From positions 1 to 25,262 of the forward strand of contig CAMDSG010000006.1 of NCBI GenBank assembly GCA_945907055.1: a DNA stretch of 25,262 nt, written 5' to 3'. Positions 7,691-15,165 of the stretch are shown here, piece after piece. Numbering within the stretch: the first letter of the stretch is position 1; each line of letters opens with the position of its first letter. The notes under the pieces are model-generated. The model had not been told where the DNA came from and made no database searches. It was given only the letters and a program-made list of their open reading frames with translations. Source of the DNA: Bifidobacterium breve (GTDB lineage: Bacteria > Actinomycetota > Acidimicrobiia > IMCC26256). Both the position numbers and the translations under genes were made by a program.

Positions 7691-8781
7691 ATATCCTGCG
7701 CGACGTTCCAGGCATCATCACTGCCGAGCAATTGACAGAGACGGTTACTGCGATCGCTGCGATTCAACTCCCCGACGGAAATATCCCTTGGACTCCAGGC
7801 GAGCACACCGATCCGTGGAATCTCGTCGAGGCTGCGATGGCCTTAGACCTCGGGGGCATGCACCACGAAGCCGCTAGTGCATACGAATGGCTGCGCTCGA
7901 AGCAACTCTTATCGGGCGCATGGCACTCCTACTACGTTGGGAACGAGGTTAAGGATGAGACCCTCGACACCAACGTCACCAGCTATATCGCCAATGGCGT
8001 TTGGCACCACTATCTATGCACCGGAGATACCGCTTTCCTTGAGCGGTTCTGGGTATGCGTAGAGGGGGCCATTGATTACGCTCTCTCGTTCCAGAGTGAG
8101 TCCGGAGAGATTGCTTGGCGCGGAGATATACCCGCGGATGGCGCTTTATTGACAGGCTCTTCAAGCATCCACGCCAGCCTCCGTAATGCAATCGCAATCG
8201 CCGAGCGCCTAGGCCATGAGCGCCCAGACTGGGAACTATCTCTCGGCTCCCTTGCTATCGCGATAGCGCACCGCCCTGAGAGTTTCTTAGATAAATCGAG
8301 ATGGGCAATGGATTGGTACTACCCGATCCTCGGTGGCGTACTTCGCGGCGAGGCTGCGCATGCGCGCGTTGCTGCCCACTGGGACACATTTGTTGCTGAG
8401 GGTCGCGGCGTGCGCTGTGTCTCAGACCAACCATGGGTGACCGCAGCCGAGACCTGCGAGTTCGTAATGGCACTCGATGCAATCGGTGCAACAGATAAAG
8501 CCCTGGAGTTATTCACTTGGGTTCAGTTTCTTCGCGCCGATGGTGGCGGATACTGGACCGGGATGAATTTTGAGAACTCCCACTGGAGCGGCGAGGGTCA
8601 ACTCTTCCCTGTTGAGCAACCCACTTGGAACTCTGCATCAATCGTGCTCGCTGCACATGCACTTACTGGAACTGGCCCGACCGCTGGCTTGTTCCGAGGC
8701 GAGGGCCTCCCATCTGGCCTAACTGCGAGCGAACTAATCGATGCAGGATCTGAGATCGAGGCCGAGCGCGAGTCTCGCTAA
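7687..8781 (+). CDS. Toroidal QW-repeat protein ('prenyltransferase'-like, alpha/alpha barrel)
   Basis: A 364-residue soluble protein with no signal peptide. Several QW-like repeats recur: QLPDGNIPW (27–35), QLLSGAW (73–79), QSESGEIAW (136–144) and RADGGGYW (283–290). They are separated by helical stretches, which suggests an alpha/alpha toroid as in terpenoid cyclases, protein prenyltransferase beta subunits and some glycoside hydrolases. The cyclase DxDD motif is not visible. Conserved-looking patches are 'RWAMDWYYPILGG' (205–217) and 'VSDQPWVTAAETCEFV' (245–260). Coupling by ATGA to the methyltransferase and its place after a GT4 enzyme suggest a step in glycan or glycolipid formation. A sugar-processing or lipid-handling enzyme is possible; the function is unknown. 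Its TAA overlaps the stop codon of the convergent gene. Confidence 0.75.
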   Translation: MNILRDVPGIITAEQLTETVTAIAAIQLPDGNIPWTPGEHTDPWNLVEAAMALDLGGMHHEAASAYEWLRSKQLLSGAWHSYYVGNEVKDETLDTNVTSYIANGVWHHYLCTGDTAFLERFWVCVEGAIDYALSFQSESGEIAWRGDIPADGALLTGSSSIHASLRNAIAIAERLGHERPDWELSLGSLAIAIAHRPESFLDKSRWAMDWYYPILGGVLRGEAAHARVAAHWDTFVAEGRGVRCVSDQPWVTAAETCEFVMALDAIGATDKALELFTWVQFLRADGGGYWTGMNFENSHWSGEGQLFPVEQPTWNSASIVLAAHALTGTGPTAGLFRGEGLPSGLTASELIDAGSEIEAERESR

Positions 8782-8990
8782 GTACCGGAGTTCGAATACC
8801 TGCGCAGTGCAACCCCTGCCCAGATCATCTCTACGACTCCGAACGGCCAAGCCCCTGAGAGAAATCCATAAATGCTTGAGAGAACACACCCAACAGCGAA
8901 CAAGGCTATAAAAACCCTTCCTCTCGCCTCGAGTGCGTACATCATCATCATGAAACTCACGGCAACTACTCCATAAATGGTAATCGCCAT
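8778..8990 (-). CDS. Small conserved-looking integral membrane protein
   Basis: A 70-residue, very hydrophobic protein with two or three membrane segments. The first is at 'AITIYGVVAVSFMMMMYAL' and the second at 'VFIALFAVGCVLSSIYGFL'; 'WPFGVVEMIWAGVAL' is a short third hydrophobic stretch before a basic 'RRY' end. No enzyme motif is seen. The frame can be extended to 9086, but that part overlaps the fucosidase gene and reads as a basic, Cys-containing, non-family sequence. The ATG at 8990 has GAGAGG 9 nt upstream and sits 28 bp after the fucosidase stop, so it is preferred. It is the last gene of the mutase–methyltransferase–fucosidase run. I do not know its function. Confidence 0.75.
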   Translation of the reverse strand: MAITIYGVVAVSFMMMMYALEARGRVFIALFAVGCVLSSIYGFLSGAWPFGVVEMIWAGVALRRYSNSGT

Positions 8991-8999
8991 AACTAGAGC

Positions 9000-9005
9000 C
9001 CTCTC
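9000..9005 (-). promoter_or_regulatory. Ribosome binding site deciding the small membrane protein start
   Basis: The minus strand reads GAGAGG, 9 nt before the ATG at 8990. It supports the short form over the extension to 9086. Confidence 0.5.
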
Positions 9006-9018
9006 ACGTGATGCCTGC

Positions 9019-10488
9019 TCAACTAATCCACCGAACGCCTGTACCGAGGCGCACCGCGTATGCATCCTCCTCCGGAGCACTCTCATGGAGTGTTAGCTCA
9101 AGCACCCGATCGCGTGAGGTGCGCTCCAATTCATCGCCGGTACCGAGCAGGCGCGCCTCTGTTACAGACTCTGCATCGATACCCTCAACTAGAAAGGTTG
9201 AGGTAGCAGGTCGATCAAGAATCAGCGCGTAGAGCACTCCCTCACGCGTAGTGAAGCGCACCTGAGTTCCGTCACTGGTAACAGTTTGAGCACGATCCCA
9301 CGGACGAGTCGCGTAAATAGCCTCACCATTACGGCTCAGCCAATCACCGAGGCCGCGAAGCGGTATCGCCTGCTCCTCTGGAATCGCCCCATGCTCGTTC
9401 GGCCCGATACCTATTAAGAGATTTCCATTCTTCGAGACGATGTCACAGAATGAACGAATGAGTTCGGTAGCGCTAACGATGTCCTCTGGTCTTTCATTTC
9501 GATTCGCCCCAAAGGAGTGCCCAACGCCGCGAGTTGATTCCCACTTCTTCTCTCGAATCTCTTCAAGCACCTCGTACTCAGGGGTTGTGAAGTCAAACCA
9601 CTGCGCACCCGGGAAGGTAAGTCGCTTCTTATCGGCAGGTAGAAATCTCCAGACTGCCTGAAGTAACCGCCCTGCAAGGCGAAGAAGGCCGTCTCTCATC
9701 GGAGAACGTTTCATGCTCGAGACGATCCACCTGTCATTGATCACACCGTCAGGTACCGAGTTGTAATACTGAGCAAATAGCGCCGGTAAATCGCCTCCCT
9801 TTGGCCAGCCGATATCGTTCCAGAGCAACGAAGGCTTGTAGCGCTCAATTAGTTCGCTGACATGGCTTCTTACATAAGGTACATACTCAGGCTCACTTGG
9901 AGCGGCGAGCACAGCATCTGCGCCTTGAACCATCACTGCATCGTTAACCGGCCAGTCGTAGCCACCCGAGTAGTAGAGCCCCATGCGCATCCCGCGGGCC
10001 TTTACAGCTTCGCTCAAACCTCCAACCAAATCCCGACCGGCGTGATACTCGCCCTTGGTCGGGTGAGGAGTAATCGATGGCCAGAGCGCAAAGCCCTCAT
10101 GGTGCTTTGTCGTCATCACGAGATAGCGCGCCCCTGCCGACTCAGCCACCGCTGCAATAGCATCGAGGTCGCAGTCTCTCGTACCTGCATTAAACGCTGG
10201 AATGAAGTCGTCATACTCAAAATCAACACCGTATGTATCTCTGTGGTGCTGCCAAGTAGGGCTCCCTTTGATCTGCATCGTGTTGCGGTACCACTCTGCA
10301 TATGGATTATGACTCAGCATGCGCTTGGGGCCCTGAGTAATCAGCATCTCTTGGATATCGGGTACCTGCTCTGCCCAACCGGGCACCGAGTAGAGCCCCC
10401 AATGAATGAAGACTCCAAGCTTCGCATCGTCGTACCAACTCGGGAGCTCGTGGCTAGATACTGAATCCCAAGTTGGTTCAAACGTCAC
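9019..10488 (-). CDS. GH29 alpha-L-fucosidase-like glycoside hydrolase, cytoplasmic
   Basis: A 489-residue protein with the catalytic barrel of family GH29. 'WYDDAKLGVFIHWGLYSVPGWAEQ' near residues 18–41 is the substrate-binding opening. 'TTKHHEGFALW' is at 126–136, and the nucleophile Asp225 sits in 'LLWNDIGWP'. A C-terminal beta domain follows 'GLGDWLSRNGEAIYATRPW'. These enzymes remove alpha-L-fucose with retention; the acid/base residue varies in the family and cannot be assigned. The frame opens at 10608, inside the upstream methyltransferase gene. The GTG at 10488 has GAGGAG 6 nt upstream and gives the family N-terminus, so it is chosen. No signal peptide is present, which is notable because many GH29 enzymes are exported. 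It follows the methyltransferase by 41 bp. Confidence 0.9.
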   Translation of the reverse strand: MTFEPTWDSVSSHELPSWYDDAKLGVFIHWGLYSVPGWAEQVPDIQEMLITQGPKRMLSHNPYAEWYRNTMQIKGSPTWQHHRDTYGVDFEYDDFIPAFNAGTRDCDLDAIAAVAESAGARYLVMTTKHHEGFALWPSITPHPTKGEYHAGRDLVGGLSEAVKARGMRMGLYYSGGYDWPVNDAVMVQGADAVLAAPSEPEYVPYVRSHVSELIERYKPSLLWNDIGWPKGGDLPALFAQYYNSVPDGVINDRWIVSSMKRSPMRDGLLRLAGRLLQAVWRFLPADKKRLTFPGAQWFDFTTPEYEVLEEIREKKWESTRGVGHSFGANRNERPEDIVSATELIRSFCDIVSKNGNLLIGIGPNEHGAIPEEQAIPLRGLGDWLSRNGEAIYATRPWDRAQTVTSDGTQVRFTTREGVLYALILDRPATSTFLVEGIDAESVTEARLLGTGDELERTSRDRVLELTLHESAPEEDAYAVRLGTGVRWIS

Positions 10489-10494
10489 GACTCT

Positions 10495-10500
10495 CTCCTC
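10495..10500 (-). promoter_or_regulatory. Ribosome binding site deciding the GH29 start
   Basis: The minus strand reads GAGGAG within AAAGAGGAGAGAGTC, 6 nt before the GTG at 10488. It is the strongest reason for placing the start 40 codons inside the open frame. Confidence 0.65.
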
Positions 10501-10529
10501 TTTCAATGCAGCGCAATGGTTTGTGACGC

Positions 10530-11150
10530 TTAAATAGGCTTCCTCAAAGTCCGCAGACTCCCTGTTGTAGATAGGGGAACGTATCCATCTTTTACTGCAC
10601 GCCGCCAAACCAAGAACGGTGCCTGGCCACCATCGGCAGGGTCTTCAAAGCAGTCATGTATCGCCAGCACTCCACCTGGGAGAACGTGCTTGGCCCAGAT
10701 TACATAATCAGCCATCGCTACCTCTTCAGCATGACCGCCGTCGATAAAGAGAAAGCCGACTGGGGTTTGCCATGGAGCACCGACCGTTGGGGAGTCGCCA
10801 ATAACAGCGATCACACTCGCCTCTAATCCTGCAGACTCAATCGTTCGACGAAAGTACGGAAGCGTGTCCATGCGACCTGTTTGAGGATCAACTACATCGG
10901 CATCGTGGTGCTCCCACCCTTCCTGATTCTCCTCAGAGCCTCGGTGGTGATCAATTGTAAAGAGCACGGTCCCGCATTCGCGCGCAGCAGCGCCAAGATA
11001 AACAGCAGACTTCCCGCAGTAGGAACCGATCTCAAGCAGTGGGCCTAGAAGGCCGCCTACTAGACCTGCCTCGTGGAGCGCGAGCCCCTCGTCGGCGGGC
11101 ATAAAACCTTTTACGCGCTTTGCGACCTCTAGCTCAGACTCCGTGAGCAT
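10530..11150 (-). CDS. Class I SAM-dependent methyltransferase (Methyltransf_24-like)
   Basis: A 206-residue protein with 'LLEIGSYCGKS' (38–48) as SAM motif I, 'LFTIDHH' (63–69), 'GFLFIDGGH' (132–140; Asp137) and 'LPGGVLAIHDCF' (157–168). This set is typical of the Methyltransf_24 group found in sugar and polyketide-tailoring O-methyltransferases and related hydroxylase-like proteins. A metal-dependent O-methylation of a sugar is plausible but is inference. A TTG at 11153 would lengthen the frame by one codon. The ATG at 11150 forms TGATG with the mutase stop, so translation is coupled to the mutase. The gene is the second methyltransferase of the middle block. Confidence 0.85.
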   Translation of the reverse strand: MLTESELEVAKRVKGFMPADEGLALHEAGLVGGLLGPLLEIGSYCGKSAVYLGAAARECGTVLFTIDHHRGSEENQEGWEHHDADVVDPQTGRMDTLPYFRRTIESAGLEASVIAVIGDSPTVGAPWQTPVGFLFIDGGHAEEVAMADYVIWAKHVLPGGVLAIHDCFEDPADGGQAPFLVWRRAVKDGYVPLSTTGSLRTLRKPI

Positions 11151-12748
11151 CAAATAACCGGAGTCTCTCGGTAGCGCCCAAACTCATCTGCGAATGTATT
11201 CATGATCTCGCCAACGGTTGCATATACGCGCACAGCCTCAATGATCGCTGGCATTGCATTTATAGTGGGGTGGCCAGCAACACGCCTGACCTCCGCGAGA
11301 GAACGCGCAACCGCCTCGCCATCTCGAAGCCGCTTTACCTCGGCGAGGCGCGCCAGTTGCTTCTCCTCAAACTGCGGCCCAATCTGAAGCGTCTCGGGGG
11401 CAGCGTCATCATTACCCTCAAGGAAATCATTTACACCAACGACAATGTGGCGGCCGTCATTGAGTTTGCGCTCTAAATCGTAGGCGGCCTGAGCAATCTC
11501 TCCCATGAAATAACCACTATCAATACCGGCGAATACTCCCTCAAGAATAGATCCGTTGCCCAAATCATCAAGATAAGAAAAGACCTCTTCCGCGAGGCGC
11601 TCCGTCTCATCCGTTAAGGCCTCTACATACCAGGAGCCCCCAAGTGGATCTGCAACATTTGCCACGCGCGTTTCGTGGGCGATTACCTGTTGAGTACGGA
11701 GTGCCAGTCGAGATGATTTCTCCGACGGAAGCGCCAATGCTTCGTCGAAGGAGTTTGTGTGGAGGCTCTGTGTCCCACCAAGCACGCCGGCAAGCGCCTC
11801 AATAGCGGTACGCACCAAGTTGATCTCTGGCTGCTGCGCAGTGAGTGAGACTCCGGCGGTCTGCGTATGGAATCGAAGCTGCATCGCTCGCTCAGTAGTA
11901 GCTCCGTAGCGATCGCGCATCCAATGAGCCCAGATGCGCCTTGCTGCTCTGAACTTAGCGATCTCTTCAAAGAAATCAACATGGGCATTGAAGAAGAATG
12001 AGAGGCGCGGTGCAAACTCATCGACAGTTAAGCCACGCGCAATCGCAGCCTCGACATAAGCAAATCCATTCGCAAGCGTAAACGCCAACTCCTGCACTGC
12101 TGTAGAGCCCGCCTCTCGGATGTGATACCCAGAGATTGATATTGGGTGCCACCGCGGCATCTCTTTTGCGCAGAACTCCACAACATCAGTAACGAGGCGC
12201 ATGCTTGGGCGCGGCGGAAAGAAGTACTCCTTCTGAGCCTGGTACTCCTTGAACATGTCGTTCTGGAGCGTGCCTCCGAGTCGAGAGCGCGGCGTACCTC
12301 CATTCTCGGCGGCCACCACGTACATCGCGAAAAGAATCGGGGCGGGAGAGTTGATCGTCATTGACGTTGTGACCTTCGAGAGGTCAATATCTCGATATAG
12401 GTCCTCGACGTCAGCGAGGGTATCTACAGCAACTCCGCACTTCCCTACCTCTCCTATGCAGAGGGGATCATCTGAGTCTCGCCCCATGAGAGTCGGTAGG
12501 TCGTAGGCGGTTGAGAGCCCCGACCCGCCCGCTGCGAGTAACTCCTTAAAGCGAATATTCGTATCTGGTGCTGTTCCAAATCCGGCGAAGAGTCGCATTG
12601 TCCATAACTTGGATCGGTACATCGAGGCGTGGGGCCCACGCGTATAGGGAAACTCACCGGGGCGCTCTGCATCCTCCGGTCCGTATACGGGGTCGACCTC
12701 AAGGCCTGAGTACGTCGTGAAATCTGCTCTGCGTTCATCCATACCCAT
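11150..12748 (-). CDS. Coenzyme-B12-dependent acyl-CoA mutase large subunit, isobutyryl-CoA mutase-like
   Basis: A 532-residue substrate-binding (TIM barrel) subunit of the methylmalonyl/isobutyryl-CoA mutase family. 'MRLFAGFGTAPDTN', 'LPTLMGRDSDDP', 'LGGTLQNDMFKEY', 'SISGYHIREAGST', 'FRAARRIWA' and 'RFHTQTAGVSLTAQQPEIN' are all intact. The cobalamin-binding domain is absent, so a separate small subunit must exist outside the window. Two residues that set specificity are Phe54 and Gln172, where methylmalonyl-CoA mutase has Tyr and Arg (118 apart in both). This is the isobutyryl/n-butyryl-CoA pattern. Carbon-skeleton rearrangement in the cytoplasm, perhaps in branched-chain acyl-CoA turnover, is expected. 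The ATG at 12748 follows AGGAAGGGG; an ATG two codons in is also possible. meaB, at the left window edge, is its likely chaperone. Confidence 0.93.
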   Translation of the reverse strand: MGMDERRADFTTYSGLEVDPVYGPEDAERPGEFPYTRGPHASMYRSKLWTMRLFAGFGTAPDTNIRFKELLAAGGSGLSTAYDLPTLMGRDSDDPLCIGEVGKCGVAVDTLADVEDLYRDIDLSKVTTSMTINSPAPILFAMYVVAAENGGTPRSRLGGTLQNDMFKEYQAQKEYFFPPRPSMRLVTDVVEFCAKEMPRWHPISISGYHIREAGSTAVQELAFTLANGFAYVEAAIARGLTVDEFAPRLSFFFNAHVDFFEEIAKFRAARRIWAHWMRDRYGATTERAMQLRFHTQTAGVSLTAQQPEINLVRTAIEALAGVLGGTQSLHTNSFDEALALPSEKSSRLALRTQQVIAHETRVANVADPLGGSWYVEALTDETERLAEEVFSYLDDLGNGSILEGVFAGIDSGYFMGEIAQAAYDLERKLNDGRHIVVGVNDFLEGNDDAAPETLQIGPQFEEKQLARLAEVKRLRDGEAVARSLAEVRRVAGHPTINAMPAIIEAVRVYATVGEIMNTFADEFGRYRETPVI

Positions 12749-12842
12749 TACCCCTTCCTCGCATTGGAGACTCCGCTTGGCGATGCATTTGTCGATCTAG
12801 CCCACATAGTTACACGCTCTAGGCACAATGCCCCAATGTCCC

Positions 12843-13646
12843 CTATGCAAGCCCTAGTAACTCCGATATTCCGTGGCGATGCCCTGCTGTATATCCGCCG
12901 TCAACGGGGAGTGCAACACCTGTAACGAAAGAAGCATCGTCAGAGCAAAGAAAGAGCGCAACCGATGCGATCTCCTCAGCGCGGCCCAAGCGGCCGAGTT
13001 GATGTGAGGATGCGATGTCTTTCATCACTTCCTCCATCCCGGGCATTCCAAATACTCCAGATAGCAGCGGAGTATCTATGAACCCGGGGCAGATCGCATT
13101 GACTCGGATACCGCGCCTTCCGTAATCAATCGCGAGATTCTTGGTGAGAATCACTACCCCACCCTTAGACGCGTTGTACGCGCTCCCACCCTCAGTACCG
13201 ATAAGGCCCTCAACACTCGCGAGATTCACAATCGATCCGCGTTGTGCGCCATCGACCCCAAAGAGCGGCTCCTGTTCGAGCATCGCTATGGCCGCGTATT
13301 TATCTACAAGGAATGTTCCCTTTAGATTGATGTTTATGACCCGGTCCCACTCAGCGGTCTCAAGCATGTTTACTGGCCCGCCACTTGCGATGCCCGCGGC
13401 GTGAACAACACAGTCGACTCGGCCATTGGCCTCGACCGCAGCGGCGAATCCAGCAATCACAGCACCCTCGTCGGTTACATCTATCTGCCTGTAAACAACC
13501 TCAGCGGGGAGTGACTCATCAGGAGAGTCAGCGATGTCCCAAGACTCAACCGTGGCACCCTCGGCTACGAATCTCTCGACCGTGGCTCGCCCAATACCTG
13601 AGGCCCCACCTGTGACTACCGCTATACGAGCATCTAATCGCCCCAT
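12843..13646 (-). CDS. Short-chain dehydrogenase/reductase (classical SDR)
   Basis: A 267-residue classical SDR of normal length. The dinucleotide-binding glycine motif is 'TGGASGIG' (12–19). Asp37 at the end of the second strand favours NAD(H) over NADP(H). 'DVTD' is at 56–59, 'HAAG' at 82–85, and the catalytic set is Asn107, Ser144, Tyr157 and Lys161 (YNASK). The C-terminal 'FVTGVALPVDGGYTAG' is standard. It would oxidise an alcohol or reduce a ketone in the cytoplasm; the substrate is not readable. The ATG at 13646 has GGGGG 7 nt upstream. It lies 94 bp before the mutase gene on the same strand and is divergent from glpX, so it may be the first gene of the mutase run. Confidence 0.9.
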   Translation of the reverse strand: MGRLDARIAVVTGGASGIGRATVERFVAEGATVESWDIADSPDESLPAEVVYRQIDVTDEGAVIAGFAAAVEANGRVDCVVHAAGIASGGPVNMLETAEWDRVININLKGTFLVDKYAAIAMLEQEPLFGVDGAQRGSIVNLASVEGLIGTEGGSAYNASKGGVVILTKNLAIDYGRRGIRVNAICPGFIDTPLLSGVFGMPGMEEVMKDIASSHQLGRLGRAEEIASVALFLCSDDASFVTGVALPVDGGYTAGHRHGISELLGLA

Positions 13647-13709
13647 TTAAGAACCCCCATCACGATTTATCTCCAAATACGCCTCGTGGCGATATCTGCT
13701 CCCCCCACC

Positions 13710-13739
13710 TTACGGGGAACTCTCACGGCAGAGTAGATT
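13710..13739 (+). promoter_or_regulatory. Candidate glpX promoter giving a near-leaderless transcript
   Basis: TTACGG (13710–13715) and TAGATT (13734–13739) are separated by 18 bp. The -10-like box ends 8 nt before the ATG at 13748, so transcription would begin within about 2 nt of the start codon. No Shine-Dalgarno site is visible before glpX, which fits leaderless initiation, common in actinobacteria. The -35 match is weak. Confidence 0.4.
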
Positions 13740-13747
13740 CTCGGCTC

Positions 13748-14737
13748 ATGGATCATCAGCCCGAAGCACCCGACCGCAACCTCGCAATGGACCTCGCTCG
13801 CGCGACAGAAGCAGCTGCCCTAGCGGCCGGCAGGTGGCTTGGGCGTGGCGATAAAAACGGGGCCGACGGGGCTGCAGTCGATGCCATGCGTCTTGTGCTC
13901 AACACAGTCCCAATGGAGGGGGTTGTGGTCATCGGAGAGGGCGAGAAAGACGAAGCCCCCATGCTCTACAACGGCGAGGAGATCGGTTCTGGCGGGCCAG
14001 CGTGTGACATCGCTGTAGACCCCATTGATGGAACAACGCTTACCGCTCTTGGGCGCGACAACGCCATATCTGTAATTGCTCTCTCAGAGCGCGGAACGAT
14101 GTTTGACCCAGGACCCTGCGTATACATGGACAAAATCGCTGTCGGTCCCGAGGCGCGAGATGTAATCAATCTCGACGCATCGGTCGCAGACAACCTTAAA
14201 GCCGTGGCTAAGGCCAAGGGCGAGAGCGTGCGCGATGTAACTGCAGTGGTACTTGACCGCGAACGCCATGCCGACATCATCAAGCAATGCCGTGAGGCGG
14301 GTGCACGAGTTCGCATCATCCAAGACGGCGACGTAGCGGGTGCAATCTCGGCAGCTTGGCCCGAGTCTGGTACCGACATCCTCTTCGGGATTGGCGGAAC
14401 ACCAGAGGGGGTAATCGCTGCTTGTGCACTTAAGTGTCTTGGGGGGCAGATCCTTGGTCGTCTATGGCCACGGAATGAAGCAGAGCGCAGAGCGGCTCTA
14501 GACGCCGGATATGACCTAAGCCAAGTACTCACAGCCGATGACCTCGTATCAGGCGATGACGTCTTCTTCGCAGCCTCTGGGGTCTCTGACGGCGACCTAG
14601 TGCGTGGCGTGCGCTACTTCGGAGACCACGGAACCAGTGAGACGCTGGTTATGCGCTCTCGCAGCGGCACAATCCGCAAGATTCGCTCGCAGCACCGCTG
14701 GACCAAACTCGCCAAGATCTCAGCTATAGATTTCTAG
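13748..14737 (+). CDS. glpX: Class II fructose-1,6-bisphosphatase GlpX
   Basis: A 329-residue protein matching the GlpX family in length. The metal-binding motifs are 'GEGEKDEAPM' (63–72) and 'DPIDGTT' (91–97), and 'GIGGTPEGV' and 'GGQILGRLWPRN' follow in the C-terminal half. The enzyme hydrolyses fructose-1,6-bisphosphate to fructose-6-phosphate in gluconeogenesis. In actinobacteria it is often the only such phosphatase. It is the only plus-strand gene between 8781 and the right end, monocistronic, with its own promoter-like sequence and a 20-bp convergent gap to atpC. Confidence 0.96.
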   Translation: MDHQPEAPDRNLAMDLARATEAAALAAGRWLGRGDKNGADGAAVDAMRLVLNTVPMEGVVVIGEGEKDEAPMLYNGEEIGSGGPACDIAVDPIDGTTLTALGRDNAISVIALSERGTMFDPGPCVYMDKIAVGPEARDVINLDASVADNLKAVAKAKGESVRDVTAVVLDRERHADIIKQCREAGARVRIIQDGDVAGAISAAWPESGTDILFGIGGTPEGVIAACALKCLGGQILGRLWPRNEAERRAALDAGYDLSQVLTADDLVSGDDVFFAASGVSDGDLVRGVRYFGDHGTSETLVMRSRSGTIRKIRSQHRWTKLAKISAIDF

Positions 14738-14740
14738 AAC

Positions 14741-14770
14741 AGCAAACTCTAAGCGATTTAAGCGTTTGCT
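14741..14770. terminator. Candidate bidirectional terminator between glpX and atpC
   Basis: AGCAAAC (14741–14747) and GTTTGCT (14764–14770) are perfect 7-bp inverted arms around a 16-nt loop in the convergent gap, spanning the atpC stop codon. The arms are AT-rich and no long T-run follows on either strand, so the terminator call is tentative. Confidence 0.4.
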
Positions 14771-15165
14771 CCGGCTGCGTCTAGGCGCACCTCTGCACGC
14801 TGTAGAGCTTTCTTAGCCTCAACGTTCTCAGGGTCAGTGCGGAGTGCCGCCTCAGCAGCCTCCATCGCCGTACGCGCACGTACTACGTCTACGTCAGTAC
14901 CCAACTCGGCAATATCAGAGAGAATCTTTACGCCCTCGCCTGATACCTCGACGAAGCCTCCGTGAACCGCTACTGCTGTCTCAAAGCGCGGGCCGCCATC
15001 TACCTCTTGCATGATCCTCAACTTCGAGATTTCGAGTGCCCCGAGATATGGCACATGCCCCGGTAAAAACGCAATGTCTCCACCCGTGGTTCGGGCAACG
15101 ACCATTACAGCATCGCCCTCGAAGAGAATGCGCTCCGGAGAGACGAGCTCAACGAGAAATGCCAT
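14758..15165 (-). CDS. atpC: F1Fo ATP synthase epsilon subunit
   Basis: A 135-residue epsilon subunit of the central stalk. The N-terminal beta-sandwich has 'VELVSPERILFEGDA', 'GDIAFLPGHVPYLGAL' and 'AVHGGFVEV'. The C-terminal helical pair (about 91–133) is present in full, so the usual conformational inhibition of ATP hydrolysis is possible. The ATG overlaps the atpD stop (TAATG). It is the last gene of the operon and converges on glpX. Confidence 0.95.
   Translation of the reverse strand: MAFLVELVSPERILFEGDAVMVVARTTGGDIAFLPGHVPYLGALEISKLRIMQEVDGGPRFETAVAVHGGFVEVSGEGVKILSDIAELGTDVDVVRARTAMEAAEAALRTDPENVEAKKALQRAEVRLDAAGANA

Noticed and set aside
8784..8800. GAGTTCGAATACC, another T-loop-like motif
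   Set aside because: It lies inside the coding end of the small membrane protein gene and has no surrounding cloverleaf.
10489..10608. 40-codon N-terminal extension of the GH29 frame
   Set aside because: It runs into the upstream methyltransferase gene, and a strong ribosome binding site precedes the GTG at 10488.
13966..14532. 188-codon minus-strand open frame opposite glpX
   Set aside because: It is a low-complexity Ser/Arg/Ala/Pro translation antisense to a well-conserved gene.
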